A DNA stretch of 64,000 bases from Clavulina sp. PMI_390 (GCA_015039315.1 WIDE01000004.1:108745-172744); one strand, 5' to 3'; positions 32,087-44,628 are shown, counted from the stretch's first letter. Notes: generated by a model not told the origin, from the sequence alone. A program made the numbers and translations.

Positions 32087-33438
32087 GATGATTCAGATTT
32101 GTGAATGAAGTTGATAGAGGGGACAATGGATGAAGATGTGGAAATGGATCGTTCAACGATCGAGAGCAGCCTAGAGGGTGCGTTTGATGTTCCGGAGGGT
32201 CAGATACTGCCTGTCTTGCTTGCCACAGACTCGACGCACCAGTGCCGTGAAGAAGGGAAGAAGAAGAAAGCCGCGCAGCAGCGAGAAAGAAGGAAAAAAC
32301 CAAGGGGGTACAAGAGGGTGGAATCCCAGGTGGTGGAAGAGCGGAGACGAGGTCGCCAGGCCTTCAAGTACAAGTAGCCATCTCAGGTTGCCATTCACGA
32401 CCTGAATCAATTCCATTGATACGCTTATGTGATGGGCCAAGCTATTTTAGCTCCTTCCCCCGCAGCATGACATCTGGAGCATCAATCAAAAAAGCCAAAA
32501 CCGAAGTGAACGAAGCATCAAATTCTCTCCCAGTCCGCCGTCCCCGCCTCGCGACGCGCCGTGTGTGGTTGTCGAAGACCCGAAGCTCGGGAAGCCAAAC
32601 AACTCCCGCCACCACAACACTCGTGCATGAATTATGAAAAGAATAATCAGCGTGTTCCATGCATCAAGCACTGCTGCAGGCTCAAGCTTCTTGAAACGTG
32701 CGCAAGAAGCAATATCGTCCAGACACCCGCATATACTCTTCACGCTCCAATCTGCCAAGCTTGTTGTGGCGTCTCGAATCAACCTTGCCAAGCTTTATTG
32801 ATCGAAAGATCCATCTCTGTCAAGCTTATCGCAACTATGCTAACGTGCTTCGCATGTGCTGATTTCGCTGGGAAAAGCGTACTTCCTTGTGTGATGCAAC
32901 CGTTGAAAGGCAATCACAGCACCATCCGCAGCTAAATCCACCAACCCGCAGCGAGCTCTCAAGCGTGGGGAGCTTATCGAGGGGATGAAAATCGAGCTCT
33001 GATGCGAGATGGAAATAATCCAGTTTCCGCATAAGAAATGGCTGAGGTTGCTCAATCCCCTTCCTAAAGATTGAGGGTGGCTGTCTTATCGGTGGCTCCA
33101 TTCCTCACATTTGGACGCCTTTATGATTGAATAATGCTGCATTCGACCTCAAATTTGACTACTTTGTGGCGCACTGACATCGTTGTTGCAACACTACTGC
33201 TCGGCTCGTAGCAGTGCTGCTTCTTGATGTTCTGCCACTCTATCCGCTGCTTCAGCCCCGATTCTTATCTTGTTGCTTCATCACCTACGCCTCCTTGGTT
33301 CTTGTCCATTCACTGAATTGTCCTCTCACTTCTGTGGTTGTGGGGATGCTTTGCTACAAATATCGCCGGAGGGCCGCAAACTCCCCTCCCCCGCAGTCTC
33401 CCAAAGGATAACAACCAGCCAACTTTCCCTACCACCCA
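32087..33438. other. Divergent intergenic region of 1.35 kb
   Basis: Between the unknown membrane-protein gene (minus) and the acidic-protein gene (plus). A polypurine stretch at about 32255-32345 reads as a CT-rich leader for the minus-strand gene. No further gene was recognised. Confidence 0.45.
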
Positions 33439-34299
33439 ATGGCCCTTCGACCTCGCTCGTCCTCTAGGTCTGATGCCGGCGATCCGGATTACAATTCACA
33501 ATCAACTTTGTACCAGGGCTCCAGTCCCCGTGACTCGAACGACGACAGCCCTCACCCTCCCACTCACGATGAGGCAGGCACCAACGGGCCTCCTTCGATT
33601 CCCGACTCCCCGGCCTCTACACCAGCTCACCTATCGTCCCAATATGCCTCCTTGGCTAATTTATCCACGAGTGCTCATCAGGTGGAGTCAGATGCTGCCG
33701 CGGACCCTCTCGACGACGACCCGCAATCGCCCCAGACATTGGTCAACAATGACAGCCCACCATGCAGCCAGACGCCTGTTTCAGAACGCTCATCAAGTCA
33801 AGATTCCTATATGAGTGATATGTCACTAGCCTCGGACTCCGCTGCCGCCACAGATGAAATTGAGAGGAACAATCTCGACGATTATGCAGAGCCTGGAGCC
33901 GGAGATCTCATCGTCGATGGGAACTGGCCGTCCCCTCCAAGTGTGCAAGATGAAGATGAAGAAGAGGAGGAGGAAGAAGTGGTTGAACTCATCGACGAAG
34001 ATTACGATAGCGATGACGAAGAGTATTCCGCTGCTGAAGACCAGATGGAAGAGAACGGCGACGAAGACGATACTTCCAGCACTTTCTCTTTCAGGACAGC
34101 TACATCATGCACTATGCATGACCTCACCGAGGTGAATGATGCGTCTGATACCGACCGCCCTCTTCGTGATGAGTTCGGATCTGACGCCGGCTCCGACTCT
34201 GAATCCGAGTCCAACACCGATATTCACCCCAGCCTCGAGCATAACCATATGGTAGAATCGGATTCCGACGGCTCTCAAAGCGACTCTGAAGAAGAATGA
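33439..34299 (+). CDS. Acidic Ser-rich disordered protein (286 aa)
   Basis: A single uninterrupted ORF of 286 codons. The N-terminal half is Ser/Pro-rich (SSRSDAGDPDYNSQS). The C-terminal half is strongly acidic, with a run of Glu near residues 174-181 and repeated DSESES/SDSEEE endings. No hydrophobic core, cysteine pattern or known domain is seen, so it is probably intrinsically disordered. Such acidic tails occur in histone chaperones and transcription co-regulators, but nothing here supports a specific function. Length, codon use and position in a well-spaced gap argue that it is coding. Confidence 0.6.
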   Translation: MALRPRSSSRSDAGDPDYNSQSTLYQGSSPRDSNDDSPHPPTHDEAGTNGPPSIPDSPASTPAHLSSQYASLANLSTSAHQVESDAAADPLDDDPQSPQTLVNNDSPPCSQTPVSERSSSQDSYMSDMSLASDSAAATDEIERNNLDDYAEPGAGDLIVDGNWPSPPSVQDEDEEEEEEEVVELIDEDYDSDDEEYSAAEDQMEENGDEDDTSSTFSFRTATSCTMHDLTEVNDASDTDRPLRDEFGSDAGSDSESESNTDIHPSLEHNHMVESDSDGSQSDSEEE

Positions 34300-34616
34300 C
34301 AATCCTTTGAGCGTGCTATATACTGGGATCTAAGTTCGGAGGCACCATCCCAATACTTTCCCGAATAACGGCATGAGCCCCACACTCACGACCTTGGCTT
34401 CTTTACTCCTTGTTTCATACCACATTGACTAGTATATCTCTCTGTAGTATAGTTGAATAAATGGATCATTCACATCGTCTAACACTATGCAAGGACAAGA
34501 CGGAGGGGCTGTGTTGCCGTCGTAGTTATTTGGTCATACTCCATCCGCCCCCGTGACCTCATTCAATTCTACAACAAGCCAGCACCCCCCCTACCGCACT
34601 GTTAAACACTTTTACG
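34300..34616. other. Intergenic between two plus-strand genes
   Basis: About 320 bp; nothing recognised. Confidence 0.35.
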
Positions 34617-35792
34617 ATGGGTGAGTAGTGGAATCGAACGTGCTCCATCGCCGTTAAAGCCTAACCTACACCGTGATGTCACAGAAACTGCCAAAGCTGC
34701 CGTTACCAGCACCGTCGAGGCCAGTACGTCGCGTGCCAGCTCCTAGTCCACCCGATCCCTGCTCATTATCTGCATCGCTGCCGATCTTTAACCATATAGT
34801 CAAGACTGCTGTTACTGGTGCCCCCGAATCTACCACCCCGACGACAATCTCAACCGAGCCCGTGGAGGAAGTCGAGGCGCCACAGCAACCGGATGAGTCC
34901 CCTATCGACAAGGCCTCTGCGAGGAGCAAGCTCGAGCGTAGGCTCAGTTTGAGGCCGGAAAAGCAGGAGCTGGTTGAGAAAAACATCCTCAAGAGTGCGT
35001 TATTCTACTTGTAGCATCACGCGCGCGATCGGCGATGCAGTGGTGCTGATACCATTCCTTCTGATGTTGATCCTGTGGCACACCATCGCCCTACCATTCT
35101 CGACACTCCCTGTTTCTATTTCCTACAGACCAGAATGTCGCTCCAGCCTTGCAAGGAAAGCAAGCGGAACTGGAGCGTGCTCAAATTGGAGTTCGTGGCT
35201 TGTATTTGTCGTTGCGTCGTACAAATGATCCCATAACACGACTATGTACAGGACAAGATCGGAAACATGCTTCAAGAGCGAGTGCGCGCCTTGTCAGTAG
35301 ACAATGAGCCCGTTGTACAATCGGACGAATCGTCCATCGACCAGGCTGCAAGCGCAGCAAAGCTTGAGAAGTCGCTGAAGCAGCGCCCTGATGAACAGGA
35401 GCTCAAGGATCGCAACATCTTGAAGAGTAAGTGGTTTTGTTAAACCCAGCGCATACATGTTGTACACCTAATAAACTTGCACTCCTAGAATCGAATGTTG
35501 CACCTGCGCTGCAGGGTATCGAGGAAGGCTTGAAGCGAGCTCAGCTCGAGGTAAGCTGTACCCGACCCCAATACCCATCTCTATCAGGCTCTTTGACACA
35601 TTGTGCGTAATTCAGGACAAGCTGGAGCACATGCTACAGCAGCGCCCCAAGCCAGGCGAATTGGTGAGCGAGGGCATCCTCACTGGTGAGTGCTACTTTT
35701 TCAAATGCTATTTCGTATGCACAACTCATGAGAACAAATCGTGAGTAGAGAGCGAGGCCCCTTCCGCTCCCACTCCCCCAGTTCATGCGTGA
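34617..35792 (+). CDS. RPEL-repeat protein (216 aa)
   Basis: Exons: 34617-34620 (ATG plus one base), 34685-34723, 34800-34994, 35129-35190, 35252-35426, 35489-35550, 35616-35685 and 35749-35792. Three good RPEL-type motifs: KLERRLSLRPEKQELVEKNI, KLEKSLKQRPDEQELKDRNI and KLEHMLQQRPKPGELVSEGI. RPEL motifs bind monomeric actin in animal MRTF and Phactr proteins; fungal single-domain versions are less well understood. Each of the first two motifs is followed by NVAPALQG and a short helix. A region after the first unit (DKIGNMLQERVRALSV) looks like a degenerate fourth motif. One donor is GTTCGT rather than consensus. Confidence 0.82.
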
Positions 35793-35987
35793 TGGCCAAG
35801 CGAACAAATTATTTTGCATAGCTGAGGTAGGGTGAGGGATCAAGTAACTAACAAGCATCATACCATCAGTACTTTTGTAAACTAGCATCATTGTACGACA
35901 GGACTCACATATCATAACCAATATCAATGACCGGACTTGCATCAAGCAAGATAGACAGGGTGGAGTGAAACTCCTCTATTGCCCAAG

Positions 35988-36674
35988 TCATGCTTCCGCG
36001 CCTGATGGCCGTCTCGAAACTTTCTCGCGCATCGCCTGAGTAGCGCGCGTCATCCCGCCCTTCCCAACCCATCCACGCCTCTGCAAGAATCCAACAAACC
36101 TCGGGGTAAGCGTAGCAGTCAAGCCAACGCGGACAGGGAGCAGTAGAGTTTTGTGGATCCCATATGCCAAAATTGCAATGGCATACAGCTCGTTGCTCCC
36201 CGAACCCGACCCAGCAGCGACGGTGCCCTCGTCGATATCGCCCATGCTATTTGATTGAGAAGGCGCGGGCCATCCGATAGTTTGTGTCATGCCATCCTTG
36301 ACGCGGTTCGTCACTATCGACACCTTGTCTGCACCCAGGAAGTAGATGGTGGCAAACGTGAGTCCAAAGTCGAGTGCGGACAGCCCGGCGTACATCCCCA
36401 GCGCATACCAGCCATGTGTTTTGATTAGAGCTTTGAGGCGCCCTGTGAGGGTTTTCGGAGCAGCATCAGACGTGGGTGATGGAGGGGGTGAAGGGGATGA
36501 CTGTGTCGAGTATCCACGACTGGTGCTAAGCGTAGCCCTGCCCCGAGGAGGAGAACGTACGTGCGGTGCTTGTCGTGCTGAGAAGGGAAGGACTGGCTGG
36601 CGAGCAACGCTCCCGAGCCCGCGCAGGAATGGTATGCGCAGTAATCTTCCAGGTGCCATACAGAGGGATTGCAA
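35988..36674 (-). CDS. DUF1279 (FAM210-like) mitochondrial protein (228 aa)
   Basis: A single-exon minus-strand ORF. The N-terminal about 70 residues are rich in Arg, Ser and Ala with few acids, typical of a mitochondrial presequence. Residues about 80-120 match the start of the DUF1279 domain (ALIKTHGWYALGMYAGLSAL and FATIYFLGADKV). The domain continues after a low-complexity insertion at AIAILAYGIHKTLLLPVRV, the second hydrophobic helix. Relatives include human FAM210A/B and yeast Nat2, membrane proteins of mitochondria whose roles are only partly known. A second ATG at codon 6 is an alternative start. It is convergent with the RPEL gene. Confidence 0.85.
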   Translation of the reverse strand: MQSLCMAPGRLLRIPFLRGLGSVARQPVLPFSARQAPHVRSPPRGRATLSTSRGYSTQSSPSPPPSPTSDAAPKTLTGRLKALIKTHGWYALGMYAGLSALDFGLTFATIYFLGADKVSIVTNRVKDGMTQTIGWPAPSQSNSMGDIDEGTVAAGSGSGSNELYAIAILAYGIHKTLLLPVRVGLTATLTPRFVGFLQRRGWVGKGGMTRATQAMREKVSRRPSGAEA

Positions 36675-38446
36675 GTTTCGTTTGCGATAGAGATATGCTT
36701 TTTTCTGGAGCTAATATAGGCTTAGTTTGGTGTGGAGGTATGGGTGGAGGTGACGGTAGACGAGTGTGCGGACGTCTGCGCTGGTGGCCCCGGTGCCGAG
36801 TCGGAAATTGACACTGCCACATGGTCAAGCTGGGCCAAACAGCACTCGTCCTCCTCCGTGCCTCTTCCGGCTGCTGGCAATAGGCTTTATGACATCATTA
36901 CTCTGTGGTTTGGAACGAATATAGCTGCAGGAGCGGCCCGCGAATTCCTTCCATAAAAATCTAGAAGCGCTTGCTTCGAGCTTGTCCCAAAGAATTTCGC
37001 GCTTCTCTCGATACCCGTACAATCGATGGCATATTGAGCAAATCATACATCCTTTGGTCCCATGATTCGACATAGTTCAACATTTTGGAGCTATTCACAC
37101 GCTAGAGAGCTCATCTCTCAATGCCCTGAGTGGTGCTTCATGTACTCTCGAGCCCTGGGCGCGCAAGCCTCCATTATATCCTTAGGATATAAGTCAGAAT
37201 TTTAATATTCTACCTAGCCCATCCCCTATTCGATCCTTTTTTGTTCTGAATAGTGGACTAAAACGGCATCAAATTGGTCGTCTCGTGGACCATCGTTGAG
37301 TAGCTTCTCTCTGTCGCCTTTGTATAAGTTCAAAGATCGTAATACCAATAGGGGCGGCCTAGAATCAATCTCCAAATTCATGGCTCTAATCATGCCCGCC
37401 TATTTTACGTCATTAATTGTGGTACGATTGAGGTAGCTCGACGACCCACGGTTTCATCCCGAGTCCTCTCGAGAGTCCAAGAATTTCGAATGATACCCCC
37501 TCACTTTCCGAACGACTGGTATGTTTCAAATAGGGATCAAAAGGGATTGGATCGTGTCGTAGGGATGATCCGGGTGCCTCAGCGAGAGGACAACGGCGCA
37601 AAGCTGTCGCGCGGCGGGACGGTCCGGCTCATGTGCCGAGCCAGCGTGCTCGGCGGCGAGGATCGCGAAGACAATCCTCACGTGGGCATGATTCAGAGCG
37701 GTGTGAGAGAGTCGGCGCACTCGCTGTATGCAAACATTCCAGGTGTGCGAGGCGGGAGAAGCCTCCGAGTCGAGCTCTCAAGGCAAGAAGTTAGAATTTG
37801 ATATAAGACTTCTGTTTTTCGGTACAAGAGCCAGATGAAAATCTCTTTCCGTGCTAAGAATTGTTAGCATATATGGATGGGACGTGCGTCGGGGGTTTGG
37901 TTAGGAGGTGAGGTACCGCGCAAGGCTAGGTCATAGGAATTTGTAAAAGTAGAACTCGTATCCAAGCAAATGTGCCGCTGTACTATAAGGGTTCAACGGC
38001 CAGGTTGTTGGCTCTTGGTACGAGTACAAGCTCTAAAAGGCTTTCCGGCAATCCAGATTCCCAGAATGACTCGAACGTGACCATGCGCGACAGTCACCCG
38101 GGCACCGTCTTCCCGCTGTTTTGTTCCCTCTGTGGCGTGAACATTCATAAGGCTGGATCTCAAAGATCACAATCTGAACGCGATAGCAATGAGGCTGTCA
38201 TGCCCTTCACTTCATCCGTTTTGACAGCATCAGCAGATTGTAACGGCGTTTTTGACACTGTAAGGTCACCATAGTACTCCCGCATTATGAGAAACTCCCC
38301 CTCGTCGCCGCCTGGCCGTAGTCTGCCGATCGTCCCCAGGCCAATATAATAACCTTACCTGCGAGATTCAAGCATAAAAAGTCTCCCTCTCTGACTTCCT
38401 CCGGCTGAACCTTCTGCGACCTTTTCGCCAGACCTTTTATTCGAGG
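36675..38446. other. Gene-poor stretch of 1.8 kb
   Basis: Between the divergent DUF1279 and third F-box-like genes. Scattered ORFs up to 103 codons show no domain. A perfect 8-bp inverted repeat TTATATCC/GGATATAA with a 3-nt loop lies at 37174-37192. Confidence 0.45.
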
Positions 38447-39836
38447 ATGAGATTCTTCCCTCCTCATTTTTCGTACAGTACCATGTGCACAGACGACAGT
38501 CCCCTCAAGCATGGCTCCTCCTCCCCCCTCTGCTCCAAAGCAGCCTCCCTTCCATGGGATATCTTCGCCTCCATTATCGAAAATGCCGACGTCGCAGCAC
38601 TGAGGACACTCAGCTTAGTCTGTCGTGACCTCTTCATCGGGTCAGCGCCTGCTCTCTACCGTTGTTTTTCCGCGAGCGTCAAGCTTGCGGATGACTCGCT
38701 CGTATCTACGCCCCTCTCCATCCAACTCCAAACCCGAGCCCTCCGAAATCACTCTCATCCACACCTCATAAAACATGTACATGTGACCCTGGCCCAAGAG
38801 ATGACGGAGTGCGAGGATAGCAGCCCACAGCTACTGGACCATCTTGTTTCTCTCTTCTACGCGATTAGCACTGTCAAGAAGCTTGAAGTATTGGAACTCG
38901 ATCTGGGAGCAGCTCACGCAATAGCCATCGGCTGTCTACGCTCTATCCCTCTCCCTGCCAGCCTCCAGGATCTGCGCATTCGCTCAAACGACCCGCTGTT
39001 GATTTCTTTGGGCTCAGACTTCTGGGCGCGACACCGCAGCGGACTGCGCACGCTGTCTGTCATCGCACCGCCCGGTCCCAGCTCCCAGGACCGCCCTTCA
39101 ATGATGGAGGGCTTTGTGTCACTGACGCACCTCCACTTAGGCAAAATTAGCCTCCTCAGGCATATCGCCCTTCCTCCCTCCCTTCGATCTCTCGTTATTG
39201 ACTCTATTAGCAATTCGGAGATCGAAGCTCTCCTGCAATCGCTCAACTCAACAACAAATACGTACACCCACCAATCTCCATTCTTTCTGCCTGTCCCGCA
39301 ACGTGCGCCCACGAGTCCGAGGGCTTCAGCCGCATCCTACCTCGAGGCGATTGACATTGGATTCTCTGGAGATGATCCACTGGCGCTGTATTCCGCCATC
39401 ATCCGCAGACTGCCCCAGCTGAAGAAGCTTCGCGTGCGCCATGGCTTGTTCTCTTCTCCAGAGATGTGCATCGCCGCTTGCAATGTACTCTGCTCGATGC
39501 CTCACCTTCAGGTCGTGGAATGGGAGCTTGAATCGTCGGCGGAGCCAAGCAGTGCCAGCGGAATAATATCAAGGTTTGTTATCTTCACTCTGATCACATT
39601 GCCACAGACGCTGATTCAGGGGCGCTCACCTGTCAAACTACAGCTTCGATGCGTGTTATCCTCATGGCCCACTGCACTTGGTCCCGGAACTTCTCGCCCC
39701 AAGCAGAAGCCTGCGCAAGATCGCCGTTAGCGGAAAACATCCCTGCCCAGACGCAGCACTCCCGACTGAGCCTGCGCCGACTCGCTTCGTCCTCCAAAGA
39801 AGCGAGCCGAGCTCCTCGTGGACCATCACGCAATAA
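38447..39836 (+). CDS. F-box-like protein, paralogue 3 (439 aa)
   Basis: Exons 38447-39573 and 39644-39836, with a 70-nt intron whose removal restores a C-terminal segment (ELLAPSRSLRKIAVSG) matching the end of paralogue 2 (TASLRKVIVSYGGS). The F-box-like motif is LPWDIFASIIENAD with LSLVCRDLF. Leucine-rich segments follow, such as LEVLELDLGAAHAIAIG and LPPSLRSLVIDSI. It is the closest relative of the partial gene at the left end of the window. An internal ATG at 38483 (MCTDDS) is an alternative start. Reading through the intron would give a shorter, unrelated C-terminus, which I consider less likely. Confidence 0.8.
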
Positions 39837-40328
39837 GGGGTCGCTCGCGTGGCCTTCAACGAGCCTGTCAATCTTTTCAGGAGTAGCGGTTTTTTCTTAC
39901 ACTTTCATTTCTCTCCTTATTCATTACATCGTCTCGCTGTCAAGGTTACCGCACGCCTCGTCCACGTTTACGAGACGAGGATCTTTAATTGCATAGCAAC
40001 TCATTCGGCATTCGTTTCGCATCTAATCAGCCACGCGTGAAGGCCGCTCATGGAAAGGCAGGGAAGAAGCGCGAAAATGGCGCGATTGAGTTGATGAGTG
40101 CCGAGAATTGGTCCCGGCCAGGATCACGAGCCAGGTGCTATAGGTGTTTCATGGACAGATTTCACACATTGGAGTGGAGTGGGATGAGTCGGGAGATTTC
40201 GGATGGCCAATTAATATAGAAAAATACAGTGAGAAAGTACGAAAGCAGGGATAGCAGATTAAGATCCACATCATGCACCTGCGCATGCATGCGGTAAGGT
40301 TCATAGATAGCAGCTCGCCCTCGTCGTC
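39837..40328. other. Convergent 3' region
   Basis: About 490 bp between the F-box-like gene and ERO1 stops. No gene is seen. Confidence 0.4.
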
Positions 40329-42657
40329 CTAGAGATCCCCGCTCTTGCCATCTCTCCGATTCCCATTTCCACTCTCTTCGCTCTGAGCGTTGATGGGGAG
40401 TTTCCCTAGAACCGAACGAGCCCCTCTTGACAGCAGATCTACACATCCTATCGTGGACCGCTTGCAAATGTCGTAGACTGCTCTCCCTATATCCTGGATC
40501 TGTGCCGTTATAGGTGAAGATGGTATCGACGTGTTGGACGAGGGTGAAGGCGGTGATGACGATGATGCTGATGATTGTGAGCCTGTGGCCGGGTACGAAT
40601 GAGGTGGGAGCGGTTGTGCCTGTCCAGAGGATCCTCTAGACGATGTGGACAAGGTCGAAGCGGCTTTGGCAAGCTCTTTCTTCTTCTTCTCCATGTATAG
40701 CCGACGGAAATCCTCAATGGCGTGCAAGGATTCGGTGAATCTATGCAGGACATTGAGGAGAGCTACGACTTCCCAGCGAGAGAGAAGATTCTTGTTCAGC
40801 TGAGGACTATTAGGGTTCATGATGTCAGAGAAACGACTCTTGATATCAGATAACGATGTTTCAACATACTCGAGAGCCTTTTCATCCATCTCAAATAGGA
40901 TCTTCATCGCAGCTGCCAGACCTGTAACCTGAACCTTGCCCCAAAGGCGGCACTTGTCGCATCCAACGCAGTCCATGATACGTGACACGTTCCTGAACCG
41001 CTCTTTGAACTCGGCTTTCAGGATCTGTGGTTGAGGGAAGGTCAATGAAGAGTTGCCACCTAGTACTACAAATATGACCACTAACCTTCGCATCGCTACC
41101 CGCGAACAACTTGGTTTCGTCGAACGCTCCGACACCTGTGGCAATGTCCACAACATCGGTAAGCAGTTTATTCGTCACTGGTTCGCCGTCACCGTTAAGG
41201 TTCCAGGCAGATAGGAAAGGTCCGACTCGAGAAACAGCACGCAGGAGCAGCACTGTGTTGAAGTAGATGTATTGTAGTCGCTCAGGGTGATCGGCGATTC
41301 GTTCGGTGAAGCAATCAAGGTTGGGGCCCTAAAGCACGTATCCGATTCATGAATTTCGAATATTGACGAATAACGAGGGGAATAACGTACCCAAGTTCCA
41401 GTAGACTTGTCCAGGTACAGGTGGCATATATGAGTTGATATGGAGGCGTGGAGACCTATCAATATACCATGTATTAATGATACAGCAGGTCACATGCACC
41501 TCATGACGCAAACTCACCAGAAATGATTCGATAATAAACTCTCTTCTCAAGACACTCCTCCGAGTCTCTCCCGCTGTCAGGTCCAATGCCTCCCAACATG
41601 GTCGATGTTGCGGGAGACTGACTGGACCTGCCAAGCAAGCTGGAGACTTCATCCTCGTGCACCGCGTGGTCTTCTTGTATTCCGAAGCAGTTCTCATCGT
41701 AGATGGCACTCCAAAGCCGATGAGCCTTTTGCCCAGCATACCCAGTGTACCCTTCTTGGTTCACTGCAAGGTCGATGTATTCCCCTTCTGTCATAGAGTT
41801 CAGCATGAGTAGATGCGGTGAGAATCGATGTCCACACACCATCGCCATCGTCTAAGAAACAATAGTCTGGATCGCGAGAGTAACAGCCGGGGAGCCTCTG
41901 TACACGTCAATGCGGGGAAGGTCGGATAAATCGGACAGGATTTGATGAACAGGTTGACCATATGAGCAGAAAGATCGAATCGTAAGGAATCGGGAGCCAG
42001 GACACGTACAACTTCGTTGGGAGATTCCTTGTGCACCCGACTGAGCTCGGCGGCGCGCCACCGTTCCGGAACTTCGGTCTATCGTCGTCGTCGTCGCCAC
42101 CGTTGTCAAGTGCCAAGCAACAAGTCAGCAAGGATCGAAAGCAGTGATGGGAAAGATTCATACCTCATCTAGTGAAGTCACTCCACATTCTCGTTGCATA
42201 CAGAGGCCGTCGTCCACCCAGAAAGGGCAGTCTCGGTACAGATCAACCTCGAGAGACAGAGGTAGATTGCATTAGTATCGACGGATCCACAACGATTGGG
42301 AAGGCTTACTTTGAAGTATCGGAAGAATGGGGTCTCCACCAGGGAGTGTAGTTTTGAGAAAAGGTTCTCATTCACGGCGTCGACTGCTTCGTAATCACAG
42401 TGCGTCGTTTCGATGGGGCCTTTGAGCCGGAGCTATACAATCGAGCTTATTGAGAACTAGAAGTGGTTCGAGGAGCAAGGATCAAGTACCGTCGTGCAGT
42501 GGGCGTTGGGAATGTTGGCAGGTGTATAGTCTAAAACCTGCTTAAGCAGGGGCTGGGCAGGCGAGTCTGCAAGAAATGGTGACTCTGCAGATACATGGGA
42601 GATTATAAGGCTGAGAAGGAGTGGAGAGAGCATGCGAAACCGTCTAGGCAGCAACAT
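40329..42657 (-). CDS. ERO1: Endoplasmic reticulum oxidoreductin 1 (591 aa)
   Basis: Minus-strand exons 42490-42657, 42310-42432, 42164-42247, 42010-42078, 41840-41897, 41518-41787, 41391-41455, 41086-41328 and 40329-41024. A signal peptide (LSPLLLSLIISHVSA) leads. The shuttle pair is GLCMQREC (C113/C118). The active site is DCVGCDKC (C379, C382, C385) followed by RLWGKVQ. Other family blocks are ETPFFRYFKVDLYRDCPFW and FNTVLLLRAVSR. Ero1 is the FAD-dependent oxidase that passes electrons from protein disulfide isomerase to oxygen in the ER lumen. The Ser-rich C-terminal tail may be linked to membrane association, as in yeast. It shares a 140-bp bidirectional promoter with SNAPC3. Confidence 0.95.
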
Positions 42658-42797
42658 TTGGACGTTGTGGAAAGGAAGGGAGAACTCGGGCAAAACGCAA
42701 ACACAGACACGTCGATGTCGGGGTCGGTACCGAACGCGAACATCATGTTCTGATCCGCCTCGGGTCCTGCCAAGCTCTGGCATAACTTGGATCCAAA

Positions 42798-44628
42798 ATG
42801 TCCACTGTTGGACCACGTTTCGTTGAGAATTCAACTATTGGGCCACCTTCGCAGCCGATAAATATCAAAGATTTCCTAGAGAGTGCGAAGGCGAGGAATG
42901 TTCGTATCGCAAATGTCCTCGCGGCTTTTCGTGGGGAAGCAATGGAATTAGACGGCGAGGACACCGTTGGAGAATATGAACCCATCCCGGAGGATCTTAA
43001 GGCCCAGATTGAAGAGGAATGTAGGTGCGTATTTGCCTCTTTTACCACCCGACATCGTCAAATTCTAACACACTTCGCTGCATACAGGATTGACGACGAA
43101 GGCGCTGAGGCTCGTCGTATTCTCAAAAACCATAAACTCTCCAAATTTCTGAGCTTCTATCATGAGATATGGCGTCCTTCTCAACGAGTCGTCGACGTTA
43201 AAGGGAAGAAGAAGGAAAGTCCAGAGATACCACTTAATGAGCAATTGAAGGGTAAAGTCTTTTGTGATGAACCATCTCGAGCCCACTGACAATCATTTAT
43301 TGTGCCTTGAAGACCAAGAGATTGCTCTGGCGTATGAAGTCCTTCAATCGGTACCCCTGCGATCTTGGAGGTTAGAGTGATCCCCAAAGTCCGATGTCGG
43401 TCGCCCCCGCTAACGCTTCGGTCAAACAGAACTCCTCCCCAGGCGTCGCATTACATTCGCCCAGTTCAGAATAGCGACCGAAATGTCCTGACATCAGTGG
43501 TATGTGCCTATTTCTAGTCGACTTCAGACCTCAACCTCAGCTTCCACCCCTTGTCAGAGAGCAAATCCTTTGTCCGAAGGCGACTCCAATTCCTCCATTC
43601 CTCGTCGAGTAAGCACCGATGATCCCTTTGCGACCTCTGACCACTCATCTCACCACCCTCCTTCCCAGGACTCTCATGAAACGGCTGTCGCGCTCATCAC
43701 CTACACCCACTATACGCGCTCAACTGCAAAGCCACATCCATACCGCCTGATATCCCAGCATGTTGCCCTATCGTCGCAGACCCTAGGGGACATTTGGGAT
43801 AATCTACCGTGTGACCATAAGGTTCTTCCTGTCCCCAAGGTAGCTGACTCTGCGGATGCAGGAGGAGCAATCCTGGAATACGCTGTCCCTGATCGACACG
43901 GTGAAGGCGACGAAGATATGGAGGACGAAGGGGACGACGAAGAAGGGAGAGGAGCGGCAATTGTGATTCATGATGTCGTTTATGGCGATGGCTTATCCAA
44001 AGAGGATTTTGCCGAGTACGTGGGCTTAGGTTCTCAATTCCTCTAATTTTCTGGTTAACCATTCGCGAATGACGGTCTTCCCTGGTATTATATGATGTTG
44101 TAAAGCAAACTACGCGACTATGTCAACAGGAAAGGTCCAGGGAAGGTTGTGCTCAAACGGGGAGGGCTCATGCACGACGCTCGCCTCGTCGACCTCGAAT
44201 TAAGGCTTCACCACCCCTATTGGTGCCTTCATCAAGGAGACTGCGAGCATATGCTTGTCTTCAAGGAGATTCGGTGAGTGTTCACCCCGCACCTGTGTGG
44301 CTTCCTCCATCGCGGCTGAAGTTGATTTGCCTATCTCACCTATCTATCTAGGCTACCCCATCCAACGGATCCTTCCGAAGGTTATCCTCTAACTGTCAGG
44401 CGCACACCATCTCCACACCCACGCTGCCAGATTTGCAACGCAAATGGGGCGGAGATCGCCATTGTGGGTGATGTGAGGCTTGGTGTGAATGTTGCGCTAT
44501 TGTGCAAGGGTTGTTGGAAAGCGTTGGGTCTGCCAGAGGAAACGGACGAAGAAGACACGGTGCTTTTAGTCCCTCTCTTGAAGGATTCTTTCTACGGTGC
44601 TGTCGGGAATGAACGCGGTGGCATTTAG
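42798..44628 (+). CDS. snRNA-activating protein complex subunit 3-like (SNAP50; 483 aa)
   Basis: Exons: 42798-43024, 43088-43251, 43313-43370, 43430-43499, 43528-44015, 44106-44273 and 44352-44628. The C-terminal half matches the SNAPC3 core: VLKRGGLMHDARLVDLEL, HHPYWCLHQGDCEHML, then CQICNANGAEIAI and CKGCW, which form the zinc-finger-like Cys/His set. The central part has an acidic insertion (GDEDMEDEGDDEEGRG). In animals SNAPC binds the proximal sequence element of snRNA genes for RNA polymerases II and III; the same role is inferred. The acceptor for exon 5 at 43527 was picked because the nearer AG at 43517 leads to a stop. Confidence 0.85.

Noticed and set aside
37174..37192. TTATATCC/GGATATAA inverted repeat
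   Set aside because: Short and AT-rich, in a gene-poor stretch. No associated feature.
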